The notes: generated by a model not told the origin, from the letters alone. DNA of 13,993 nt from Anaerolineae bacterium CG2_30_64_16 (GCA_001871755.1 MNXL01000268.1:1-13993); one strand, 5' to 3'; shown: positions 1 through 6,129, numbered from the stretch's first letter. Made by a program: numbers and translations.

Positions 1-27
1 CTGACCGAGCCACGGTGGCTCGGTCAG
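1..27. repeat. Perfect hairpin downstream of secY
   Basis: Bases 1-13 and 15-27 are exact reverse complements around a single central base, giving a very stable GC-rich stem. It lies 63 nt beyond the secY stop. It could be a transcription terminator or an mRNA 3' stabiliser for the secY end, but any U-run would lie to the left of the window, so this cannot be decided. Bases 17-33 also match, with one mismatch, the reverse complement of part of the hairpin element at 3376-3478, so this may be a fragment of that repeat family. Confidence 0.6.
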
Positions 28-90
28 GAGACCGGCCACAGCGAGCGATTCCCCGAAAAATTGAGAAGATATAGTCTTACTCGTTACTCA

Positions 91-1428
91 TCATCGCCGG
101 ATGAACCCTTCGTAGTGCCGCATCAGCAACTGCGCTTCAAGCTGCTTCATTGTATCCAACACCACACCCACCACGATCAACAGTCCCGTGCTGGAGATCA
201 GCAACGTACTCGATGCCCGTCCCCCGGCGGTAGTGCCGAAGATCAACTGCACGACCCAGGGCAAGATGGCCACGAAGCCCAGGAAGAGCGCCCCCACCAG
301 GGTCACCCGCGAAAGCACCTTGTTCAAATACTTCTCGGTGTTCGGCCCGGGACGGATGCCCGGCACAAACCCCCCCTGCCGCTGCAACGTCTCGGGCAGG
401 TTCTGCTGCCGGAAGACGACGTCGGTGTAGAAATAGGTGAACGCGATCACCAGGAAAAAGTAGAAGATCCAATACCAGTTATACTGCGGACTAAACATCC
501 GATTGACGAAGTTCGCGATTGCCGCCACCCAGGCCGTCTGCGAAGCCAGGAAATAGCTGGCGATCGTGCTCGGGAAGATCAGGAAGCTGCCCGCAAAGAT
601 CAACGGAATCATGCCGGCCGAGTTGACGCGGATCGGCACGTGTGTGCTCTGCCCGCCAACCACCATCAACCGATTTCCCCGCATGGCCCGCACCCGCTTG
701 CCATACTGCACCGGGATCCGGCGCTGCCCTTCCTGGACCACCACGATCACCACAACCGTCAGGATCGTCACAATGGCGAAGATCAACAACTGGCCGATAC
801 CGCCCTGGACGGCCGTTTGCTGGACGTTCTGCGGCATCCCGGCGATGATGCCCCCGAAGATAATGATCGAGACACCATTCCCGATGCCCTGCTCGGTGAT
901 CAACTGGCCCAGCCACATGGCCAGCATCGTGCCCGCGGTCAGAGTAAACAGGATCGAGATCGTCGCCAGCGGATATTGCCCGAAACCGAACTCGGCGAGC
1001 ACCCGCTCCCCGCCCGCAACAACTGGCTGGGACAAAATGCTCGACTGGCCGAAGCCCTGCAGCAGCGCCAACGGGATTGTCAGGTAGTTGGTATACCGAT
1101 TCAGTTTGGCCCGCCCCGCATCGCCCTCTTTGCCCAGCGCCTCAAGCGCCGGGATGATCGGCTGGAGCAACTGGATGATGATGGAGGACGTAATGTAGGG
1201 ATAGACCCCCATCGCCATCACCGAGAAGTTGCTCAACGCGCTGCCCGACAGGATGTTCAACAGACCGAGCAACTGGTTGGATTCAAAGATCTGGGCCAGC
1301 GCCTGGCGGTTCACGCCGGGTACCGGGATGTGCGAAGCCAGGCGATAAATCACCAGGATCCCGATCGTGATCAGCAGCTTGCGCCGGAGATCTGGCAGCC
1401 GGAAAGCATTCCGAATGGCGTCGATCAT
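91..1428 (-). CDS. secY: SecY, protein-export channel subunit
   Basis: Pore-forming subunit of the SecYEG translocon in the cytoplasmic membrane. It moves unfolded preproteins outward with SecA and inserts membrane proteins. The 445-residue length is normal for the family. Hydrophobic segments run through the whole protein, consistent with ten membrane helices. The cytosolic loop with VQEGQRRIPVQYGKR (about residues 231-245) is the SecY loop that contacts SecA and the ribosome, and ITEQGIGNGVS (about 177-187) is another family signature. The ATG is preceded by AAGGAG, which overlaps the stop codon of rplO 10 nt upstream, so the two are probably translationally coupled. It is the last spc gene seen here. 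The stop is TGA, and no further gene starts before the window edge. Confidence 0.98.
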   Translation of the reverse strand: MIDAIRNAFRLPDLRRKLLITIGILVIYRLASHIPVPGVNRQALAQIFESNQLLGLLNILSGSALSNFSVMAMGVYPYITSSIIIQLLQPIIPALEALGKEGDAGRAKLNRYTNYLTIPLALLQGFGQSSILSQPVVAGGERVLAEFGFGQYPLATISILFTLTAGTMLAMWLGQLITEQGIGNGVSIIIFGGIIAGMPQNVQQTAVQGGIGQLLIFAIVTILTVVVIVVVQEGQRRIPVQYGKRVRAMRGNRLMVVGGQSTHVPIRVNSAGMIPLIFAGSFLIFPSTIASYFLASQTAWVAAIANFVNRMFSPQYNWYWIFYFFLVIAFTYFYTDVVFRQQNLPETLQRQGGFVPGIRPGPNTEKYLNKVLSRVTLVGALFLGFVAILPWVVQLIFGTTAGGRASSTLLISSTGLLIVVGVVLDTMKQLEAQLLMRHYEGFIRR

Positions 1429-1438
1429 CGCACTCTCC

Positions 1439-1891
1439 TTATGTGAGCGCTAGTTCTTCGGCAGTGCCGCCAGCGGCTAGAATCTTCTCCCGCGCCGCAG
1501 CAGAAAATCTGTGCGCCTTGACTACCAAGGCCCGATCCAGCTTGCCCCCGCCCAAGATTTTGACGGGCGAGTTGATCGATTTGACGAGACCGGCAGCGAC
1601 CAACACCTCGGGCGTAACCTCGCTCTCGGGCCGGAAGTCATTCAGGAGCTCGACATTGACCGGCGCGTATTCGACTCGCCAGATGTTGGTGAAGCCGCGC
1701 AGGTGCGGCAGACGCCGGACCAGCGGCAACTGGCCACCCTCGAAGTACGGACGCACGCCGCCGCCGGAACGAGAATTCTGACCCTTGGTGCCGCGGCCAG
1801 CGGTCTTCCCCCGCCCGGCAGAAATCCCCCGCCCGGGCCGGGTGCGGTCTTTACGAGAGCCCTTTGCAGGCTGCAAATCGTGTAGCTTCAT
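1439..1891 (-). CDS. rplO: 50S ribosomal protein L15
   Basis: Late-assembly protein of the large subunit that binds 23S rRNA. The 150 residues start with MKLHDLQPAKGSRK, typical of L15, followed by the glycine- and arginine-rich N-terminal tail with GRGISAGRGKTAGRGTKGQ (about residues 21-39) that threads into rRNA. GGGVRPYFEGGQLPLVRRLP follows (about 43-62). The globular C-terminal domain carries the KILGGGKLDRAL region. It is preceded by a GGAAGG-type ribosome site. A 143-nt spacer separates it from rpmD, and it is followed almost directly by secY, the usual spc order. Confidence 0.98.
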   Translation of the reverse strand: MKLHDLQPAKGSRKDRTRPGRGISAGRGKTAGRGTKGQNSRSGGGVRPYFEGGQLPLVRRLPHLRGFTNIWRVEYAPVNVELLNDFRPESEVTPEVLVAAGLVKSINSPVKILGGGKLDRALVVKAHRFSAAAREKILAAGGTAEELALT

Positions 1892-2034
1892 CGTTTACCT
1901 TCCAAGAACCCAACTCCTACGCCGAAGGGACCCGTCCCCAGGGCTGCTGCCCCACGAAACGGACCACACCAGCGCGGGCGCAGATGCCACCACCGACCCG
2001 CCCAATCCAGACCTGGATCGGCCGTTCACCGTGG

Positions 2035-2226
2035 TTACTTGCCGACTTCCTCTACCGTCACCAGATGGCGCACCTTGTGGACCATGCCGCGAATCACGGG
2101 CGTGTCCGCCTGCTCGATAGTCTGTCCAAGCCGGTGCAGCCCCAACCGTTGTACGGTGTCCTTCTGGTCCTGCTTGACACCGATCGCGCTGGTCGTGTAG
2201 GTGATGCGCAATGCCTTATTCGCCAT
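2035..2226 (-). CDS. rpmD: 50S ribosomal protein L30
   Basis: Small large-subunit protein of 63 residues, close to the family's usual 60. The sequence begins MANKALRITYTTSAIG and contains the L30 core QKDTVQRLGLHRLGQTIEQADTP, ending with the VRHLVTVEE strand. The ATG lies inside the 3' end of rpsE, and the two genes overlap by 11 nt. AGGAGG sits about 5 nt upstream of the ATG, inside rpsE, so L30 translation is likely coupled to S5. L30 is absent from some bacteria but is kept here in its normal place between S5 and L15. Confidence 0.97.
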   Translation of the reverse strand: MANKALRITYTTSAIGVKQDQKDTVQRLGLHRLGQTIEQADTPVIRGMVHKVRHLVTVEEVGK

Positions 2227-2800
2227 TTTGGCCTCCTCGCAACCAGTGCGGGGTGACCGCCTCCACCGGCCGACCGCGCCGTTTGGCTTCTTCTTCCGGG
2301 CTCTTCAACGATTCCAGAGCCTTGAAAGTGGCTGCCACGACGTTCAGGGTGTTCGCGCTCCCCTGCGACTTGGTGAGGATATCGCGAATGCCTGCGGCCT
2401 CCAAGACGGCTCGCACCCCCCCACCGGCGATCACGCCGGTGCCCGGGGACGCCGGTCGCAGCAACACGCGCGCCGCGCTGAAGTTGCCAACGGCCCCGTG
2501 GGGGATCGTCGTGCCGGCCATGGGCACAGGTCGCATGATCTTGCGCGCCTGCTCAGAGGCCTTGCGCACGGCATCCGGCACTTCGCGCGCCTTGCCGACG
2601 CCATAGCCTACCTGGCCGTGGTTGTCACCCACCACCACAACCGCCCGGAACGCGAACCGGCGACCACCCTTCAACACTTTAGAGGTCCGCGCGATATGAA
2701 CGACGCGCTCGTCTAGCTGATCGCGCTCTTCTTCGCGCTCGCGGCGTTGCCGTCGGTCTTTACTTTGCTCGCGATCCTTCTTTTCCATCTTACCAGGCAT
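2216..2800 (-). CDS. rpsE: 30S ribosomal protein S5
   Basis: Small-subunit protein needed for decoding accuracy and for mRNA unwinding at the entry site. The start was chosen at MPGKMEKKDRE (194 residues) because GGGGAGG lies 5-6 nt before this ATG. A further in-frame ATG 18 nt upstream would place that Shine-Dalgarno inside the gene. Residues 1-30 form a highly charged, probably flexible extension. The double-stranded RNA-binding domain follows, with VVHIARTSKVLKGGRRFAFRA (starting near residue 33), and then the C-terminal S5 domain with ARVLLRPASPGTGVIAGGGV. It ends 11 nt into rpmD. Upstream lies a heptamer-repeat hairpin spacer. Confidence 0.97.
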   Translation of the reverse strand: MPGKMEKKDREQSKDRRQRREREEERDQLDERVVHIARTSKVLKGGRRFAFRAVVVVGDNHGQVGYGVGKAREVPDAVRKASEQARKIMRPVPMAGTTIPHGAVGNFSAARVLLRPASPGTGVIAGGGVRAVLEAAGIRDILTKSQGSANTLNVVAATFKALESLKSPEEEAKRRGRPVEAVTPHWLRGGQNGE

Positions 2801-2822
2801 CAGTCCTCCCCAATCCATTGCA

Positions 2823-2892
2823 GATTGGTGATTTTAGATTGCGGATTTGACCCTTCAACGTTCGGCCATCTGCCATCTGCAATCTGCCATCA
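2823..2892. repeat. Inverted heptamer array, rplR/rpsE spacer
   Basis: Left arm 2823-2850 is four 7-bp units of the form gattNNN (gattggt, gatttta, gattgcg, gatttga). Right arm 2865-2892 is four 7-bp units (gccatct twice, gcaatct, gccatca). The arms are partly complementary, so either strand can fold as a hairpin. The last unit of the right arm contains the complement of the rplR TGA stop, so the repeat starts exactly on the end of rplR. It shares its layout with the repeats at 7841-7924 and 12288-12369. Confidence 0.75.
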
Positions 2893-3255
2893 GAATTCCA
2901 GTCCGCCTTTGCGTGCCCCATCGGCCAGCGCCTTCACCCGGCCGTGATAGGGATAACCGCCCCGATCGAACACTACCTGTTTCAAGCCTTTTGCAACCGC
3001 CCGCTGAGCCACCAACTGACCCACCCGGGCCGCCTGCTGGGACCTGGTCAGCCCGTCCAGTTGCCCGCGCAGTTCCGGGTCCACCGTGGACGATGCAACC
3101 AGCGTGAACCCCATATCGTCGTCAATCACCTGCGCATAAATATGCTGCAGGCTGCGAAACACGTTCAGACGAGGGCGCTCAGCAGTCCCATGGAGACGCC
3201 GGCGAATACGTTCGTGTCGGCGATTGCGAGCTTCTCGACTCCTGTTTATGGTCAT
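2890..3255 (-). CDS. rplR: 50S ribosomal protein L18
   Basis: 5S rRNA-binding protein of the central protuberance, working with L5 and L25-type proteins. The 121 residues are the family's normal length. An arginine-rich N-terminus (MTINRSREARNRRHERIRRR) is followed by the L18 signatures RPRLNVFRSLQHIYAQVIDD (about residues 28-47) and, at the end, FDRGGYPYHGRVKALADGAR before GLEF. AGGAGG lies about 10 nt before the ATG. The gene stands alone between a 399-nt repeat-filled spacer upstream (rplF side) and a heptamer hairpin downstream, which overlaps its stop codon. Confidence 0.98.
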   Translation of the reverse strand: MTINRSREARNRRHERIRRRLHGTAERPRLNVFRSLQHIYAQVIDDDMGFTLVASSTVDPELRGQLDGLTRSQQAARVGQLVAQRAVAKGLKQVVFDRGGYPYHGRVKALADGARKGGLEF

Positions 3256-3375
3256 CGACTTTGATCCTCCTGACCGGTGGGGGTTGCTTGCACGCTGGCA
3301 AGCTCAGGCAGTCCGCCCACCTGCAACCCCAGCTCGGGATATTACTTAACCGGTTCCAGCAACCACTAAGCAAGC

Positions 3376-3478
3376 GTTCAGAAACAACTCCGCACTTTGC
3401 TCGGGCCGGCTCGTCCTGAGGCTCAGCCCGAAGGGTCTCCTGACCGGGCCCGCTTGTACCAAGGACTTATTTCCTAAC
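3376..3478. repeat. Hairpin element family A, copy 1
   Basis: The core 3392-3467 matches 9263-9339 almost base for base, in the same orientation, apart from a few substitutions and one missing T. The weaker match extends outward to 3376 and 3478. The ends are imperfect inverted repeats (gttcagaaa and tttcctaac). Inside are nested palindromes, including ctgag/ctcag around one base (3416-3426). No open reading frame of interest is present, so it looks like a non-autonomous interspersed element. Confidence 0.8.
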
Positions 3479-3595
3479 CCGGACAAGGCCGCTGCGCTTA
3501 CGCCGCTGCGCTTACGCCGGAACCAAGAAGGTGACAACTTAGCGCCAGCCGCCCACAAAATTCTTGCACAAAAAGCAAGGATCTCGTGGGTTAGG
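3473..3595. repeat. CCTAACC...GGTTAGG element, copy 1
   Basis: It starts with cctaacccggacaaggcc and ends with gggttagg, which are inverted ends. Its left end overlaps the right end of the family A element. It contains a 14-bp tandem duplication (gccgctgcgcttac, 3488-3501 and 3502-3515). The inverted relative at 8647-8746 has only one copy of that unit, so the duplication is specific to this copy. A shorter relative lies at 4874-4955. Confidence 0.75.
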
Positions 3596-3654
3596 CCTTA
3601 ACAGCTACCAAGTATCGTTCGGTGATGTCTTGCCTATCCCGATCCTGCGATACC

Positions 3655-4218
3655 TCACTTACCGCCCTTATCGCCGGCTTTGCCGCTCTTGCCCGCCTTC
3701 AGGCGCACAATCTCGCCGCGATAGCGGACGCCCTTGCCCTTGTATGGCTCTGGCGGCCGCAAGCCCCGGATCTGAGCAGCAATCTGGCCCACCAACTGCT
3801 TGTCGATCCCCGTGATGGTGACCTGGCGCCCCGGCTTATCTACTTCGAAGGCGATCCCATCCGGCGGCACAATCTCCACCGGGTGCGAGTACCCGACCAT
3901 CATCACAAGATTCTTGCCCATCAAGTTGGCCCGGTACCCCACGCCCTCGATGTCCAGGAGCCGGGTAAAGCCTGCGCTCACGCCCGTCACCATGTTGCTC
4001 AACAGCGCCCGGCCCAGGCCGTGCAGCGCCCGATGATTCTTGGCGTCCGATGACCGAGTCACATGCACTTCAGTGCCGATCTGCTCGATCTGGAGCTCGG
4101 CCGGGAGTTGTTGTTGCAACTGCCCCTTCGGCCCTTGAACTACCACGAAATTACCCTGCCCGATCGTCACGGTTACGTTCTTGGGCAGCGCGACCGGTAA
4201 TTTTCCAATCCGAGACAT
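3655..4218 (-). CDS. rplF: 50S ribosomal protein L6
   Basis: Large-subunit protein near the factor-binding site, made of two tandem copies of an alpha/beta fold. The start was chosen at MSRIGKLPVALPKNVTV (187 residues), the conserved L6 N-terminus, with a GGAGG about 10 nt upstream. An in-frame ATG 54 nt further upstream reads into the tandem-repeat DNA and is rejected. The C-terminal domain carries the L6 signature around PPEPYKGKGVRYRGE, followed by a lysine- and glycine-rich tail. The upstream spacer (247 nt) holds a 16-bp tandem array and a nested hairpin. The downstream spacer is 399 nt. Confidence 0.98.
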   Translation of the reverse strand: MSRIGKLPVALPKNVTVTIGQGNFVVVQGPKGQLQQQLPAELQIEQIGTEVHVTRSSDAKNHRALHGLGRALLSNMVTGVSAGFTRLLDIEGVGYRANLMGKNLVMMVGYSHPVEIVPPDGIAFEVDKPGRQVTITGIDKQLVGQIAAQIRGLRPPEPYKGKGVRYRGEIVRLKAGKSGKAGDKGGK

Positions 4219-4242
4219 TGTCCTACCTCCGCTACTATACTT

Positions 4243-4342
4243 GACAAGGTGACAAGGTGAAGGGGTCACCATGTGACCGGGTCACCATGTGACCGGGTCA
4301 CCATGTGACCGGGTCACCATGTGACCGGGTGACAAGGTGACG
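4243..4342. repeat. Tandem array: four identical 16-bp palindromic units
   Basis: The unit gggtcaccatgtgacc is repeated four times without change (4263-4278, 4279-4294, 4295-4310, 4311-4326). Each unit holds a perfect 6-bp inverted repeat (ggtcac/gtgacc) around cat, so each can fold into its own hairpin. Both flanks carry gtgacaaggtga-type octamer repeats (4243-4259 and 4329-4341). The array lies 45 nt upstream of the rplF start, within the expected mRNA. The absence of any mismatch suggests recent expansion or active homogenisation. Confidence 0.9.
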
Positions 4343-4343
4343 T

Positions 4344-4392
4344 CGATGCGGGCATCGAGACGATGCACAGCATCGAGACGATGCCCGCATCG
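4344..4392. repeat. Nested perfect inverted repeat in rpsH/rplF spacer
   Basis: A 14-bp perfect outer stem (cgatgcgggcatcg 4344-4357 with cgatgcccgcatcg 4379-4392) encloses a 6-bp inner stem (cgatgc 4361-4366 with gcatcg 4370-4375, loop aca). The stems are separated by a symmetric aga/aga internal loop. On mRNA this is a long, strong rod-like hairpin between rpsH and rplF. It has no U-run next to it, so a simple intrinsic terminator is not supported. Attenuation, RNase processing or a mobile hairpin repeat are possible. Confidence 0.8.
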
Positions 4393-4425
4393 GACAACCT
4401 CACTCTATGACCGTGGCGAGTATAG

Positions 4426-4467
4426 AACCTGGATACCGGATGACTTCCAGTTTCCAGTTTCCAGCCT
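4426..4467. repeat. Inverted heptamer array after rpsH
   Basis: Six consecutive 7-bp units are in register: aacctgg, ataccgg, atgactt, then ccagttt, ccagttt, ccagcct. The first three are imperfect reverse complements of the last three, so the whole can fold with almost no loop. The last unit overlaps the complement of the rpsH TAG stop (4466-4468). The arrangement matches the stop-anchored heptamer repeats elsewhere in the operon, but with a different unit. Confidence 0.65.
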
Positions 4468-4861
4468 ACCACACGTAGCAGAGCACTTCACCGCCCAGAC
4501 CCAACCGGCGGGCCTTCTGGCCGGTCATGGGCCCCTGCGGCGTGCTCAGAATCGCAATACCCAACCCACTCAGCACCCAGGGGATCTCGCTACGCTTCAC
4601 ATAGACGCGCCGACCCGGCTTGCTGATCCGTTGCAGGCCCGTGATGATAGACTTACGGTCCCGGTTGTATTTCAAAACGATCCGCAACTGCGGCTGCGGC
4701 ACATCCTTGGTGACCTCGAAGTCCCGGATGAACCCCTCTTCCTTCAAGATGCGCGCCATCGCGACCTTCACCTTGGAACCCGGCACGACCACCTGCTTGT
4801 GGCGGGCCATCAGACCATTTCGGATACGGGTCAGCATGTCGGCAATCGGATCACTTATCAT
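4466..4861 (-). CDS. rpsH: 30S ribosomal protein S8
   Basis: Primary 16S rRNA-binding protein of the small-subunit platform. In E. coli it also represses spc operon translation. The 131 residues are normal. The N-terminus MISDPIADMLTRIRNG is the family signature. The C-terminus carries the conserved turn with GLGIAILSTPQGPMTGQKAR followed by the GGEVLCYVW end strand. AGGAG lies 10 nt before the ATG, at the very edge of an interspersed repeat (4874-4955). The gene is isolated from both neighbours by 351 nt (rpsN side) and 247 nt (rplF side), both full of repeats. Confidence 0.98.
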   Translation of the reverse strand: MISDPIADMLTRIRNGLMARHKQVVVPGSKVKVAMARILKEEGFIRDFEVTKDVPQPQLRIVLKYNRDRKSIITGLQRISKPGRRVYVKRSEIPWVLSGLGIAILSTPQGPMTGQKARRLGLGGEVLCYVW

Positions 4862-4871
4862 TACCCTGTTG

Positions 4872-4876
4872 CTCCT
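4872..4876 (-). promoter_or_regulatory. rpsH ribosome binding site at repeat edge
   Basis: AGGAG on the minus strand, 10 nt before the rpsH ATG. Its AGG is also the end of the GGTTAGG terminus of the repeat element at 4874-4955, so the insertion seems to have supplied or preserved part of the ribosome site. A weaker AGGG closer to the ATG could contribute. Confidence 0.5.
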
Positions 4877-4955
4877 AACCTGGACAAGCCAGAGCCAACC
4901 AGATAAATGCCATCAGAAAACTCTCGTCTGTCGTGCAAGGATCTAACTGGTTAGG
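4874..4955. repeat. CCTAACC...GGTTAGG element, short copy 2
   Basis: It begins cctaacctggacaagcc and ends gcaaggatct then ggttagg, the same ends and order as the copy at 3473-3595, but the interior is shorter and diverged. It sits 12 nt upstream of the rpsH start. The call rests on the shared end blocks only. Confidence 0.6.
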
Positions 4956-5066
4956 CCCTCTATAGACCACCAGTCAGCCGGTCAACCCCTGAATCGGCGC
5001 CAGCTCTTAGCGGCCCTGCCAAGGACTGGAATTAACAACTTGAACAGCTTGCTCGATACTCAGTAA

Positions 5067-5130
5067 GTTCCAGAACCCCCTGAGATCCCCGGAAAAACCG
5101 GCGATCTTGGGACATCTATTTTTCTGGAAC
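5067..5130. repeat. 64-nt imperfect palindrome
   Basis: The outer arms gttccagaa (5067-5075) and ttctggaac (5122-5130) are perfect complements. The inner arms agatc (5083-5087) and gatct (5103-5107), with ccgg (5089-5092) and ccgg (5098-5101), form a 9-pair stem with one C-C mismatch around aaaaa. It lies within the rpsN/rpsH spacer, in the transcribed region. It could be a mobile hairpin repeat or an mRNA structure. Confidence 0.65.
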
Positions 5131-5212
5131 GGCCTCATCGGCGCAAGTGTGCAGGTCATTGGTCCTCAGCCTAAAGCTGCCTGGCAGCTCCCAGCCAGCA
5201 GCAGCTCGCTAT

Positions 5213-5395
5213 CTACCAGCTCGATTTCACCACGCCGGGCAAATTCCCTCTCAGCGCCTGCTCGCGAAAACAGATGCGGCACAGGTCAAACCGTCGCATA
5301 TAGCCATGTGGACGCCCACACATACTACAGCGATTGTGCACGCGAACCGCAAACTTGCGGCGCTTTTCTCGCAACGGCATGCATGTCTTGGCCAC
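5213..5395 (-). CDS. rpsN: 30S ribosomal protein S14, zinc form
   Basis: Small-subunit head protein. The 60 residues match the short zinc-binding type (S14Z, about 61) rather than the long zinc-free type of E. coli. Four cysteines form the zinc ribbon: Cys23, Cys26, Cys39 and Cys42 (CSMC and CRIC). The ending LPGVVKSSW is typical. The start is GTG, chosen because AGGAGG lies 8 nt upstream and because MAKTCMPLREKRR fits the family N-terminus. The ribosome site spans the end of rplE, 4 nt upstream, so coupling to L5 is likely. Confidence 0.97.
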   Translation of the reverse strand: MAKTCMPLREKRRKFAVRVHNRCSMCGRPHGYMRRFDLCRICFREQALRGNLPGVVKSSW

Positions 5396-5399
5396 TGAT

Positions 5400-5957
5400 C
5401 TATCCTCCTACGTGTTGCCGGAATGGCATTCCGAGAAGCTGAAGCAGCCGACGACCTTCCTCGTCGGTGCCGGCCGTGGTGACGATCGTCACCGCCATGC
5501 CGCGGATTTTGTCGACTTTATCGTAGTCGATCTCGGGCCAGACCAGTTGCTCGCGAAACGCCAGGCTGTAGTTGCCCCGGCCGTCGAACGAATCCGGCGA
5601 AACACCGCGGAAGTCCCGCTGCCTCGGCAGCGCGATGTTCATCAGGCGGTCCAAAAAGCTCCACATGCGTTCGCTGCGCAGCGTCACTGTCACGCCGATG
5701 GTATTGCCCTCGCGCAGCTTGAACGCCGCGATGGACTTCTTGGCCTTGGTAAACACCGGTTTCTGGCCGGCGATGATGGACATGTCCCGCGCCGCGGCAT
5801 CCAGAGACTTGGCGTTCTCCAGCGCTTCACCCATCCCGATGTTCAAGACCACCTTCACAACATGCGGTACACGCATCGTGTTGTGATAGCCAAACTCTTT
5901 TTCCATCGCGGGTACCACATCGTTCCGGTACCGCTCCAAAAGTCTCGGCATTGCCAT
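5400..5957 (-). CDS. rplE: 50S ribosomal protein L5
   Basis: 5S rRNA-binding protein of the central protuberance that also contacts P-site tRNA. The start was chosen at MAMPRLLERYRNDVVPAM (185 residues), with GGGGG about 6 nt upstream. An ATG two codons later is possible, and a longer in-frame start 57 nt upstream reads into the repeat element and is rejected. Family signatures include VVLNIGMGEALENAK, the loop GQKPVFTKAKKSIAAFKLREG, and the C-terminal GMAVTIVTTAGTDEEGRRLL. It follows rplX after a 172-nt spacer containing a 98-bp terminal-repeat element, and is followed directly by rpsN. Confidence 0.97.
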   Translation of the reverse strand: MAMPRLLERYRNDVVPAMEKEFGYHNTMRVPHVVKVVLNIGMGEALENAKSLDAAARDMSIIAGQKPVFTKAKKSIAAFKLREGNTIGVTVTLRSERMWSFLDRLMNIALPRQRDFRGVSPDSFDGRGNYSLAFREQLVWPEIDYDKVDKIRGMAVTIVTTAGTDEEGRRLLQLLGMPFRQHVGG

Positions 5958-5996
5958 ACACACCCCCAGTCGCACACCGAATCGCGGCGACAATCC

Positions 5997-6094
5997 AGAC
6001 CTGACAGGTTTCACAGATCACTTTTCGGCGTAAATGCACGCCTGATCGGGTCGAACCTGGCTAACAATGACACCTTCGGAAACCTGTCAGGTCT
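5997..6094. mobile_element. 98-bp MITE-like element with 16-bp terminal inverted repeats
   Basis: Bases 5997-6012 (agacctgacaggtttc) and 6079-6094 (gaaacctgtcaggtct) are exact reverse complements. Each end contains its own small palindrome, acctg a caggt. Inside are further nested stems: gatca (6016-6020) with tgatc (6043-6047), and ggcgt (6027-6031) with acgcc (6038-6042). There is no coding capacity and no clear target-site duplication. It resembles a miniature inverted-repeat element, but the transposase family is not recognisable. It lies 40 nt upstream of the rplE start. Confidence 0.7.
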
Positions 6095-6129
6095 TGACTT
6101 GATGACATTGAGATACAGATGCCTCCGCC

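Larger units (their letters stand above)
3256..3654. other. 399-nt rplF/rplR spacer, no gene
   Basis: This is the longest spacer in the window and I see no credible gene in it. Next to rplR is an inverted repeat (ggggttgc 3280-3287 with gcaacccc 3323-3330) enclosing a second small stem (gcttgc 3286-3291 with gcaagc 3298-3303). It is followed by a hairpin element (3376-3478) and an abutting second element (3473-3595). About 60 nt of unassigned sequence remain on the rplF side. The 70-codon open frame across the repeats (minus strand, 3346-3558) is made of repeat sequence and is not called as a gene. Confidence 0.7.
4862..5212. other. 351-nt rpsN/rpsH spacer, no gene
   Basis: No credible gene is seen here. 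From the rpsH side it holds the Shine-Dalgarno and the short repeat copy (4874-4955), then about 110 nt without clear structure, then a 64-nt imperfect palindrome (5067-5130). Near rpsN there is a small inverted repeat (agctgcc/ggcagct around one T, 5175-5189). The plus-strand open frames that cross it overlap rpsN antisense and are not supported. Confidence 0.65.

Noticed and set aside
61..1446. 461-codon open frame on the plus strand, antisense to secY
   Set aside because: Arises from the GC-rich reverse strand of secY. Composition is rich in His, Arg, Gln and Asp with no domain, and the minus strand encodes a complete SecY.
3346..3558. 70-codon minus-strand open frame in the rplF/rplR spacer
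   Set aside because: Lies entirely on repeat DNA (families A and C). Similar peptide strings appear where the repeat recurs near 8700, so it reflects the repeat and not a gene.
4219..4272. Longer L6 start 54 nt upstream
   Set aside because: The extension reads through tandem-repeat DNA and lies before the GGAGG site. The conserved L6 N-terminus begins at 4218.
4263..4392. CRISPR array
   Set aside because: The repeats are directly adjacent without spacers and only 16 bp, so the array is a simple tandem repeat.
5107..5442. Small plus-strand open frames near rpsN
   Set aside because: Antisense to rpsN and the start of rplE's end, with no ribosome site of note.
5958..6014. Longer L5 start 57 nt upstream
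   Set aside because: The extension includes the terminal inverted repeat of the 98-bp element, and a G-rich ribosome site fits the start at 5957.
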